From JAIRVZ01 sp031553755 (GTDB lineage: Bacteria > Bacteroidota > Bacteroidia > Bacteroidales > Azobacteroidaceae), in NCBI GenBank assembly GCA_031553755.1, contig JAVBKZ010000057.1:1-60186 (forward strand): 60,186 bases of DNA, read 5' to 3'. The notes below the pieces were generated by a model. It saw only the letters and a program-made list of their open reading frames with translations, did no database searches and had not been told where the DNA came from. Position 1 is the first letter of the stretch. Each line of letters opens with the position of its first letter. Positions 1 to 7,109 of the stretch are shown here, in pieces. The translations under genes were made by a program, and so were the position numbers.

Positions 1-2
1 CC

Positions 3-101
3 GGTGCGGACTCTTTCTCACAACTGCTTTCTATCGCTGATACTGCCAGGAAGAATGGAAGGTCAAGGTATTATGCGTTGGCAGAAATTGCCAAATTGTA
101 A
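3..101 (+). CDS. 3' end of an unidentified gene (partial at left edge)
   Basis: An open frame enters from the left edge and gives 32 residues ending in ALAEIAKL before a TAA at 99-101. The basic stretch TARKNGRSRYYAL has the look of a C-terminal tail, possibly of a transposase, but this is too little to name a family. The other two forward frames are less protein-like. Confidence 0.3.
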   Translation, partial: GADSFSQLLSIADTARKNGRSRYYALAEIAKL

Positions 102-470
102 AATCCCATAGATCCTAAAGTGCTGACCTGAGTAGTTACAAAAATGTATAAAATCGATTATTATCCGGAATTTTATTTATTTTTTTGAACTTTCCTTTCG
201 GATCATAAACAACAGGAAATTTTATCCTCAAACAGATAACATTTGAGTATTTTGTATACTATCTGAATTTTGCATGATTAATAAAATATTCATATTCAGT
301 TGTTCCAATTCTTTTTGATACCGTTTCCATAATGTAACACCTTCCAAAGCAATCAGGTGGATGAATAAATATAATATTGGAAATATTTCCACAATTTTAC
401 TATATAAAACATGGAAAATTCACTTCATTAATCTTATATTTGCAAAATAATTGCAAAAATCAAATCAACA
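102..470. other. Non-coding spacer
   Basis: AT-rich stretch of 369 bases with no convincing gene on either strand. It holds the putative promoter of the AAA15 gene near its right end; nothing else was recognised. Confidence 0.5.
435..442 (+). promoter_or_regulatory. -7 box of the AAA15 gene promoter
   Basis: TATATTTG matches the Bacteroidetes TAnnTTTG element and lies 28 bases before the ATG at 471. No clear -33 TTTG is seen upstream. Confidence 0.45.
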
Positions 471-1742
471 ATGCTGATAGAAGAATTTAGTTTTGGAAAT
501 TTTAGGTCATTTAAAGACATTCAAACACTCAGGATGTCAGCAGCCAGAAGAGATTCAAAGAATAAAAAACTTGATACTCAAAATGTTCTGACTGTAAATG
601 ATAAAACAAAAGTATTGAAATCTAAAGTAATTTATGGAGCAAATGCAAGTGGAAAGTCGAATATAATAAATGCTTTATTTTGTTTTAAACACATCATATT
701 ACAATGTTTAAAAAATAGTACTATTTTAAATTTAGTGCATCCTTTCATGTATTCTACAGAAACGATGAAAGAACCATCTTTTTTTCAATTGATATTCTAT
801 ATTGATAATATAAAATATCGTTATGGATTTGAGTTAACTCATCAGGAAATTCTCAACGAATGGCTATATGCAACTCCAAACAGAAGAGAAGTACCTGTTT
901 TTATCAGGGAAGGACAAAATATAATTGAAATTAGTAAAACATATATCTCCATAGGATATGAAATTTCAAAACTCAAATCAAAGTTATTTACGGAAAAAAT
1001 ATTGTTTTTAAGTTTAATTGATTCTATCAATGATAATTTAGCCGAAAAAATTGTAAAAAATATTAGTGATATATTGATTAGTTCTGTAGCTGTTAATGAA
1101 GCTATAAATTCTTCTATTCCTAATTTTTTTAAAAATACAAATGATATATTAGAAATTTTCGATTTCGTAAAATATGCGGATACCAACATTGTCAGCCTAG
1201 AATCTGAAAAAAATGAAAATTCAGAAGATGAAAATAAAACTGTAATTAGGAGTTCTCATTATGTTTATGATGAAAATCATAATGCAGTATCATTAGCTTC
1301 TGCGTATTTTGAGACTATTGAATCGGATGGAACACAGCAGATGTTAAGTCTTTCTCCATTCATTTTACAAGCTTTGAAATGCGGAAATCCGGTATTCATT
1401 GACGAATTTGGTTCTAAATTACACCCTCTACTTACTAAAAAAATATTTTCACTTTTTAATTCTGAAAATAATAATAAATCTCAAATCATAGCGGCAACAC
1501 ATACAACAGAATTAATGTCTTCCGATTTATTGAGAAAAGACCAAATTGACTTTGTTGAAAAAGACACTTATGGAAGAAGTTACCTGTATACTTTGGTTGA
1601 AATCAAGGACATAAGAAATACAGCTTCTTTCGAAAATGATTATTTCAAAGGAAAGTATGGAGCCATTCCTTTTTTAGGCAATTGGGAAGAATTAGAAAAA
1701 ATTTGTGACCAAACCGAAGACCAACAAAATGAAGAAAAGTAA
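471..1742 (+). CDS. AAA15-family ATPase (RloA/AbiLi-like)
   Basis: A 423-residue ATPase of the AAA15/COG1106 group. The N-terminus reads EEFSFGNFRSFKDI, the usual opening of this family. Walker A is GANASGKSN at residues 56-64, Walker B is VFIDEF at 308-313, and ATHTT near 344 fits the H-loop. The middle third is very AT-rich and poorly conserved, as is common for the inserted arm of SMC/OLD-like ATPases. The family is known as the ATPase partner of RloB in AbiL-type abortive infection. The next gene is an RloB fragment overlapping by 14 bases, which supports that pairing. The ATPase itself looks full length. Whether it still works without an intact partner is not known. Confidence 0.8.
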   Translation: MLIEEFSFGNFRSFKDIQTLRMSAARRDSKNKKLDTQNVLTVNDKTKVLKSKVIYGANASGKSNIINALFCFKHIILQCLKNSTILNLVHPFMYSTETMKEPSFFQLIFYIDNIKYRYGFELTHQEILNEWLYATPNRREVPVFIREGQNIIEISKTYISIGYEISKLKSKLFTEKILFLSLIDSINDNLAEKIVKNISDILISSVAVNEAINSSIPNFFKNTNDILEIFDFVKYADTNIVSLESEKNENSEDENKTVIRSSHYVYDENHNAVSLASAYFETIESDGTQQMLSLSPFILQALKCGNPVFIDEFGSKLHPLLTKKIFSLFNSENNNKSQIIAATHTTELMSSDLLRKDQIDFVEKDTYGRSYLYTLVEIKDIRNTASFENDYFKGKYGAIPFLGNWEELEKICDQTEDQQNEEK

Positions 1743-1977
1743 AAACGAAAAAACATGGGAAAGAAAAAAAACATCTTCCGGTTATCAAATCGGGAAATTT
1801 TCCCAAAACAAAAGCATTCTGATTGTTTGTGAAGGACAAACAGAAGAAAAATACTTCAAATCTTTTGATGTTGTTTCTCTAAAAATAGAATGTGTTAATA
1901 CAAAAGGACTTTCTAAAATTCAATTGATAGACTTTTGTCAAAAGAAAGTAGAAGAATATAAAGATAAATTACAATAA
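1729..1977 (+). CDS. RloB-like protein, truncated after the N-terminal Toprim-like segment
   Basis: I place the start at ATG 1729, which overlaps the end of the ATPase gene; a GTG at 1705 is an upstream alternative. The 82 residues contain SILIVCEGQTEEKYF, the first acidic motif of RloB proteins, where the Glu is part of a Toprim-like active site. RloB proteins are normally around 200 residues, so more than half of the protein, including the later acidic residues, is missing: the frame stops at 1975-1977 and nspC begins 5 bases later. The product is therefore probably inactive, or at least not a normal RloB. The family identity is fairly clear, the function of this remnant is not. Confidence 0.65.
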   Translation: MKKSKNEKTWERKKTSSGYQIGKFSQNKSILIVCEGQTEEKYFKSFDVVSLKIECVNTKGLSKIQLIDFCQKKVEEYKDKLQ

Positions 1978-1982
1978 CATCA

Positions 1983-3125
1983 ATGACAAATATATCTCAA
2001 ATCCCTTCTCCCTGCTACGTTTTGGAAGAAGACCTTTTACGCAAAAATCTCACACTGATAAAATCGGTAAAAGAACGTGCCGGAGTAAACATCATCTTGG
2101 CATTCAAAGCATTCGCGATGTGGAAAACGTTTCCGATTATCAGGGAATACATTCCGTATTCTACGGCAAGTTCCATATTTGAAGCCCAACTGGCTTATGA
2201 AGAGATGGGAAGTCCGGCGCATACTTATTCTCCGGCTTATACGGAAACTGAGTTTCCAATAATAATGAAGTATAGCAGTCACATTACGTTCAATTCTTTG
2301 TCGCAATTCGAACGGTTTTATCCCATGATTGGAGCCGATGGAAATCGTATTTCTTGTGGCATACGTATCAATCCTGAGTATTCGAATGTAGAAACAGATT
2401 TATATAATCCTTGTGCTCCCGGTTCTCGTTTAGGAGTTGTTCGTTCGCAATTTCCCGACAAATTACCTGAAGGTATCGAAGGATTGCATTTCCATACACA
2501 TTGCGAATCTTCGTCTTTCGATTTAGAAAAAACATTGATTCATGTAGAAGAAAAATTCGGAGATTTTCTGCATCAGGTTAAGTGGCTGAATATGGGTGGC
2601 GGACATTTAATGACTCGCAAAGATTATGATGTGGAGCATTTAATCACGTTATTACAGAACTTTAAAAAGAAATATCCAAACCTCGAAATCATACTCGAAC
2701 CCGGAAGTGCGTTCCTTTGGCAAACCGGATCTTTGCGTTCGAAAGTCGTGGACATTGTTGAAAATAAAGGCATTCAGACAGCAATTCTTGATGTGTCTTT
2801 CACTTGTCACATGCCCGATTGTTTAGAAATGCCCTATAAACCTGTTATCCGCAATGCTTATCAGGAACCTGTTACAGGAAAACCTACTTACAGAATGGGT
2901 GGAAATTCCTGTCTTAGCGGCGATTTCATGGGAGATTGGTCATTTGATAATCCGTTAAAAATTGGCGACGATATTATTTTTGAAGACATGATTCACTACA
3001 CCATTGTAAAAACAAGTATGTTTAATGGCATTCCACATCCTGCTTTGGCTTTGTTACAATCGGACGGAAAATTGAAAATGTTTCGTGAGTTTGGTTATGA
3101 AGATTACAAAAACCGGATGAGTTAA
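1983..3125 (+). CDS. nspC: Carboxynorspermidine decarboxylase
   Basis: A 380-residue PLP-dependent decarboxylase of the alanine-racemase-fold group, converting carboxy(nor)spermidine to (nor)spermidine, the last step of the alternative spermidine pathway used by Bacteroidales. The N-terminus SPCYVLEEDLLRKNL and the LAFKAFAMW segment, with the predicted PLP lysine at residue 42, are typical of NspC. EPGSAFLWQTGSL (phosphate-binding region) and the segment GGNSCLSGDFMGDW, carrying the active-site Cys, are also present. Length is normal. The partner dehydrogenase gene is not in the window. It starts 5 bases after the RloB remnant and may be read from the same transcript. Confidence 0.92.
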   Translation: MTNISQIPSPCYVLEEDLLRKNLTLIKSVKERAGVNIILAFKAFAMWKTFPIIREYIPYSTASSIFEAQLAYEEMGSPAHTYSPAYTETEFPIIMKYSSHITFNSLSQFERFYPMIGADGNRISCGIRINPEYSNVETDLYNPCAPGSRLGVVRSQFPDKLPEGIEGLHFHTHCESSSFDLEKTLIHVEEKFGDFLHQVKWLNMGGGHLMTRKDYDVEHLITLLQNFKKKYPNLEIILEPGSAFLWQTGSLRSKVVDIVENKGIQTAILDVSFTCHMPDCLEMPYKPVIRNAYQEPVTGKPTYRMGGNSCLSGDFMGDWSFDNPLKIGDDIIFEDMIHYTIVKTSMFNGIPHPALALLQSDGKLKMFREFGYEDYKNRMS

Positions 3126-3130
3126 CACCC

Positions 3131-3152
3131 CTAAATCCCCTAAAGGGGACTT
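3131..3152. repeat. Dispersed palindromic repeat CCCCTAAAGGGG
   Basis: CCCCTAAAGGGG at 3137-3148, followed by ACTT, is a perfect 4-bp stem with a TAAA loop. The 16-base unit recurs in inverted orientation at 31841-31856, and its core recurs at 31764-31775. It lies just after the nspC stop codon. Confidence 0.7.
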
Positions 3153-3190
3153 ATTGATTTCCCTGTTATTTTTAGTTATATAAAATTTAA

Positions 3191-3198
3191 TAACTTTG
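3191..3198 (+). promoter_or_regulatory. -7 box of the panB promoter
   Basis: TAACTTTG fits the TAnnTTTG consensus and lies about 100 bases before the panB ATG. The transcribed leader would include the simple-repeat hairpin at 3211-3290. Confidence 0.4.
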
Positions 3199-3210
3199 CA
3201 CCCTCAACTA

Positions 3211-3290
3211 AGTTGAAAATGGAGAGTTGAGGATGGAGAATTACACATTAACTTCATTCTCAATTTTCAATTCTCAATTCTTAATTCAAT
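3211..3290. repeat. Simple-sequence inverted repeat in the panB leader
   Basis: A purine-rich arm built of GGAGAGTTGA-like units is followed by a complementary arm built of TCTCAATT and TCAATTC units. It can form a long imperfect hairpin and resembles the spacer repeats in the nuo operon. Confidence 0.5.
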
Positions 3291-3294
3291 AATT

Positions 3295-4113
3295 ATGTCA
3301 ACTTACAAAGAAGATACCCGAAAAGTTACTACGCATCGCTTGTTTGAAATGAAACAACGCGGAGAAAAAATTTCCATGTTAACAGCTTATGACTATTCCA
3401 TGGCTTCCATCATCGACCAAGCCGGAATGGATGTTATTTTAGTTGGAGATTCCGCTTCTAACGTAATGGCGGGAAATGCCACTACTTTACCAATGACACT
3501 CGACCAAATGATATATCACGGAAAATCAGTGATGAAAGCTGTAAAACGAGCATTAGTTGTGGTAGATATGCCTTTTGGCTCTTATCAGGGAAATTCGAAA
3601 GAAGCTGTCTATTCTGCTATCCGCATCATGAAAGAAACCCATGCTGATTGCATTAAACTTGAAGGTGGAGAAGAAGTTAAAGAATCCATTCAACGGATTT
3701 TGAGTGCCGGAATTCCTGTTATGGGACATTTGGGATTAATGCCGCAGTCAATCAATAAATTCGGCACTTATACTGTCAGAGCCAAAGAAGAATTCGAAGC
3801 AAAAAAACTATTGGAAGATGCTCATTTATTGGAAGAATTGGGTTGTTTTGCCATTGTTATTGAAAAGATACCAGCTAAATTAGCAGAACAAGTCGCGAAA
3901 GAACTTACCATTCCTATCATCGGTATTGGTGCCGGAGGAGGTGTAGATGGACAAGTCTTGGTTATGCACGACATGTTGGGAATCAACAAAGAATTTTCTC
4001 CCCGTTTTTTAAGAAGATATGCCAACTTGTATGATGTCATTCATGATGCCGTACAACATTATATTGAAGATGTGAAAAACATTGATTTTCCGAACGAAAA
4101 AGAATCATATTGA
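3295..4113 (+). CDS. panB: 3-methyl-2-oxobutanoate hydroxymethyltransferase
   Basis: A 272-residue cytoplasmic enzyme that transfers a hydroxymethyl group from methylene-tetrahydrofolate to ketoisovalerate, the first committed step of pantothenate synthesis. The block VILVGDSASNVMAGNATTLP with its metal-binding Asp, the KLEGGEE motif and GHLGLMPQS are all clear PanB signatures. The length is normal for bacterial PanB. No other pan gene is adjacent; the following secreted phosphatase gene begins 26 bases downstream of the stop. Confidence 0.95.
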   Translation: MSTYKEDTRKVTTHRLFEMKQRGEKISMLTAYDYSMASIIDQAGMDVILVGDSASNVMAGNATTLPMTLDQMIYHGKSVMKAVKRALVVVDMPFGSYQGNSKEAVYSAIRIMKETHADCIKLEGGEEVKESIQRILSAGIPVMGHLGLMPQSINKFGTYTVRAKEEFEAKKLLEDAHLLEELGCFAIVIEKIPAKLAEQVAKELTIPIIGIGAGGGVDGQVLVMHDMLGINKEFSPRFLRRYANLYDVIHDAVQHYIEDVKNIDFPNEKESY

Positions 4114-4139
4114 GTAAAAATCAAAAAAAATATAACGCA

Positions 4140-5051
4140 ATGAAAAAGGCACATATTCTTTTTTTTATCCTTATATCTACATTCTCTATTTGTGCTCAAA
4201 ATAAAGAATTGAAAGTTTCGTCATATAATGTTCGCAACGATAACAAAAGTGATGTTGATGCCGGCAATGGTTGGCAAAATCGTTGTCCGGTGATTGTATC
4301 CATGATTCTTTTTCATGATTTAGATATCATCGGGACTCAGGAATGTAAAACCAATCAAGTAAATGATTTGAAAAACCATTTACCTAATTACAATTACATC
4401 GGACGTGGCCGGGGAGCCAAATCTATGGATGATGAATATTCTGCTATCTTTTACAAAACTGATAAATTCAAGTTAATAGATTCAGGCAATTTTTGGTTAT
4501 CGGAAACTCCAAGTGTACCAAGTAAAGGTTGGGACGCAGCTTTGAATCGTATCTGCACATGGGGAAAATTTAAAGAAAAGAAAACAGGATTCACATTTTT
4601 CGTTTTCAATTTGCACATGGATCATATTGGCGTTAATGCTCGCAAACACAGTTCGGAGTTGGTTGTACAAAAAGTGCGGGATATCGCCAAAGGTCGGCCA
4701 ACAGTATTGACGGGCGACTTCAATGTCGACCAACATAGCGATGGATATAAAATCATTACTTCATCAGGCTTATTCTCTGACAGTTATCTTACCTCTCCTA
4801 TTGTATATGCAACCAATGGAACTTTCAACGGATTCATTATTACGAATGTAACCCACCAACGAATCGACCATGTTTTCATAACAAAGCACTTCACTCCCAC
4901 TCGTTATGGAGTTTTAACAGACATATATTGGACAAATTCTTCAGGTAATCCTGCTCATTCAGGAGATTTTCCTACGGAAACTGAATTTGTTACCGGAACA
5001 CCCAAACTTCCATCCGATCATTATCCGGTAGTTGTAGGATTGAAATATTGA
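4140..5051 (+). CDS. Secreted endonuclease/exonuclease/phosphatase (EEP) family protein
   Basis: I choose ATG 4140 because it begins a clear signal peptide (Lys-Lys, a hydrophobic stretch, then SICAQ). The position before the Cys is Ile, so a lipoprotein signal is unlikely, and cleavage after CA is typical for this phylum. The mature domain has the EEP metal-centre motifs: SYNVRNDN near the start, IIGTQE, NLHMDH, LTGDFNVD and a final SDHYPVVV, matching the DNase I-like fold. The 303-residue size fits the secreted Bacteroidetes EEP hydrolases. Substrate could be a nucleic acid, a sphingolipid or a phosphate ester and cannot be told from sequence. Confidence 0.85.
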   Translation: MKKAHILFFILISTFSICAQNKELKVSSYNVRNDNKSDVDAGNGWQNRCPVIVSMILFHDLDIIGTQECKTNQVNDLKNHLPNYNYIGRGRGAKSMDDEYSAIFYKTDKFKLIDSGNFWLSETPSVPSKGWDAALNRICTWGKFKEKKTGFTFFVFNLHMDHIGVNARKHSSELVVQKVRDIAKGRPTVLTGDFNVDQHSDGYKIITSSGLFSDSYLTSPIVYATNGTFNGFIITNVTHQRIDHVFITKHFTPTRYGVLTDIYWTNSSGNPAHSGDFPTETEFVTGTPKLPSDHYPVVVGLKY

Positions 5052-5071
5052 AGAATAAAAGCGATTGTTTT

Positions 5072-5890
5072 TCAATATACCAAATGTTGTGCGTGAATTT
5101 TTTCATTCAGAAAAATAGAGGCCATTTCTGAAAATTTATCGGAAGATTCTGTTGTGTAATACCTGCAAGTTCTATTTTTACTGCAAACTTCATCCATTTC
5201 AGGATGTCTTTTCATATAGCATTGTAAACTGTCGGCGACATATTTTCCTTGCGAAATTACCTGAATATTCTTAGGAAGATAATTTTTGATTTTGGATTCG
5301 AGTAAAGGATAATGTGTACATCCTAAAATTAAGGTATCTATCAATGAATCTCGTTGCAATATATTGTTTAAGTGTTTTTTGATAAAATAATCAGCTCCTT
5401 CACTTTCATATTCCCGATTTTCTACCAAAGGAACCCACATCGGACAAGCTTCGGATTGAACAACAATATCAGGAAAAAGTTTTTTTATTTCTATGGGATA
5501 TGAATTTGAGATAATGGTTCCCGGAGTACCTAAAACTCCAACATGTTTAGTTTTTGTAAAATTTCCGACAATTTCAACCGTTGGCCTAATAACTCCAAGT
5601 ACTCTCCTATTATCGTCAATTTGTGGCAAATCATTTTGTTGTATGCTTCTTAAAGCCTTTGCTGAAGCCGTATTACAAGCTAAAATTACCAATTGGCAAC
5701 CCTCTTCAAATAATCGGGTTACTGCCTGTAACGTAAATTCATAAACTATTTTAAAAGAACGAACTCCATAAGGCGCACGAGCATTATCACCCAAATAAAT
5801 GTAATCATATTCAGGCATTCGGTCACGTATTTTTTCAAGAATAGTTAATCCTCCGTAACCAGAATCGAAAATACCTATTGGAGAATACAT
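5072..5890 (-). CDS. murI: Glutamate racemase
   Basis: A 272-residue cytoplasmic enzyme that makes D-glutamate for peptidoglycan. IGIFDSGYGGLT near the N-terminus carries the first catalytic Asp. The two catalytic cysteines are C72 in ACNTAS and C191 in GCTHYP. It is the last gene of the minus-strand envelope block after the two ompH genes, from which it is separated by a 94-base spacer with a long hairpin. It ends 20 bases from the convergent EEP gene. Confidence 0.95.
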   Translation of the reverse strand: MYSPIGIFDSGYGGLTILEKIRDRMPEYDYIYLGDNARAPYGVRSFKIVYEFTLQAVTRLFEEGCQLVILACNTASAKALRSIQQNDLPQIDDNRRVLGVIRPTVEIVGNFTKTKHVGVLGTPGTIISNSYPIEIKKLFPDIVVQSEACPMWVPLVENREYESEGADYFIKKHLNNILQRDSLIDTLILGCTHYPLLESKIKNYLPKNIQVISQGKYVADSLQCYMKRHPEMDEVCSKNRTCRYYTTESSDKFSEMASIFLNEKIHAQHLVY

Positions 5891-5897
5891 AGAAAAG

Positions 5898-5961
5898 ATA
5901 AAAGTTAAAAACTAAACTACGCAATTTTTTTTTCACATGCGTTAGCTAATTTTTAACTTTT
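5898..5961 (-). promoter_or_regulatory. Long imperfect hairpin between ompH and murI
   Basis: AAAAGTTAAAAACTAA...CTACGCA and TGCGTTAG...TTTTTAACTTTT are near-perfect inverted copies around a T-rich loop. On the minus strand the stem is followed by a short pyrimidine run before the murI ATG, so it may act as a leaky terminator or attenuator. Confidence 0.4.
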
Positions 5962-5984
5962 ATTTTTTTGTTTTTAGTTTTTAT

Positions 5985-6485
5985 CTATTTTAGCCCTAAT
6001 TTTGTTCTTACCAGTGGAGTCGCGTCTGTCGCTTTAGGAGAAACAAACAGGAAAGCTCCTGATTCCATCATGTAAGTGAAACCATGCTCCTCTCCTACCG
6101 CTTTGATTGCTGTTTGTATTTTTTGTATAATAGGAGCGTTTAATTCGTTTCTTTTTTTAGTAACTTCTTGTTCAGCTTGTTGATAAAAAGTTTCAATTCT
6201 ATCTTTTAAGTCCTGAACTTCTTGCATTCTTCTTACTTTAATACTTTGAGTCAAAGAATCTTGTTGTTGCATAAATTCAGTGTACTTTTTATTATAATCT
6301 GTTTCCATAGTTTGCAATTCCTTGCGCAAAGATTGGTTCAAGTTAGCCAATTCTGTTTCTGCTGCCGCAGTTTCAGGCATTGCATTAAAAATTTCCATAG
6401 AATTTACATGAGCTATTTTAAGCTCTTGAGCCATCATTCCTAAGGGTAAACAGAGGAATACACACAATACGATTTTTTTCAACAT
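5985..6485 (-). CDS. OmpH/Skp-family periplasmic chaperone (second copy)
   Basis: A 166-residue protein with signal peptide MLKKIVLCVFLCLPLGMMAQ and a following segment KIAHVNSMEIFNAMP typical of OmpH/Skp. Residues about 40-125 are highly charged and predicted to form the long helical hairpin that grips unfolded outer-membrane proteins. It lies behind another ompH gene and bamA, the usual Bacteroidetes order, so it most likely delivers beta-barrel proteins to the Bam complex. The two copies are clearly diverged in sequence and so may have separate clients. Confidence 0.9.
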   Translation of the reverse strand: MLKKIVLCVFLCLPLGMMAQELKIAHVNSMEIFNAMPETAAAETELANLNQSLRKELQTMETDYNKKYTEFMQQQDSLTQSIKVRRMQEVQDLKDRIETFYQQAEQEVTKKRNELNAPIIQKIQTAIKAVGEEHGFTYMMESGAFLFVSPKATDATPLVRTKLGLK

Positions 6486-6554
6486 AATTTTTTATTCTTA
6501 ATTTATAATTTAATTTCAATATTTTTATAAAAAAACAGCGACAAATGTAAGTAT

Positions 6555-7067
6555 TTATTTTGAATATCCGAGTTTCGACAACACGTCGTTGCTTACATCT
6601 ATTTTAGGAGACGCGTAAATGATACTTGAAGCCGACGCTCTATCAACTATCACATGATAACCTTTTTCTTCCGAAATTTGCTTTACCGCATTATAAATTT
6701 CGTCTTGAATCGGTTTAATAAGGCTTTCACGTTTCTTAAATAATTCACCTTCCGGTCCAAAATACTTGCGTTTCAAATCTTGAGCCGCTTTTTCTTTTTC
6801 TACAATTTGGGCTTCTTTTTTTGATTTCATTTCTGCTGAAAGAAATACAAGATCGGCCTGATATGATTTATACAAATTTTGTGCCTCTTGTTGTAATGTT
6901 TCAACTTCTCCTTGCCATTTTTTAGAAATAGAATTCAATTGTTCATTAGCCATTTCATAAGCCGGAATATTTTTCAGTATATATTCCATATCTATCAAGG
7001 CAAATTTTTGAGCTTGAGCCGCTATTCCTATCAGGGCAAAACAAGCTATAAATAAAATTTTTTTCAT
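6555..7067 (-). CDS. OmpH/Skp-family periplasmic chaperone (first copy)
   Basis: A 170-residue protein with signal peptide MKKILFIACFALIGIAAQAQ and the OmpH start KFALIDMEYILKNIPAYE. A long charged coiled-coil region follows from about residue 40 to 120, and the C-terminus folds back with a YHVIVDRAS strand. It begins 42 bases after the bamA stop codon on the same strand, so it is probably co-transcribed with bamA. Role by family: holding unfolded outer-membrane proteins in the periplasm. Confidence 0.9.
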   Translation of the reverse strand: MKKILFIACFALIGIAAQAQKFALIDMEYILKNIPAYEMANEQLNSISKKWQGEVETLQQEAQNLYKSYQADLVFLSAEMKSKKEAQIVEKEKAAQDLKRKYFGPEGELFKKRESLIKPIQDEIYNAVKQISEEKGYHVIVDRASASSIIYASPKIDVSNDVLSKLGYSK

Positions 7068-7109
7068 GTTTAATCAACTATTTAATTAGTAAATCAACTT
7101 AGTGGTAAA

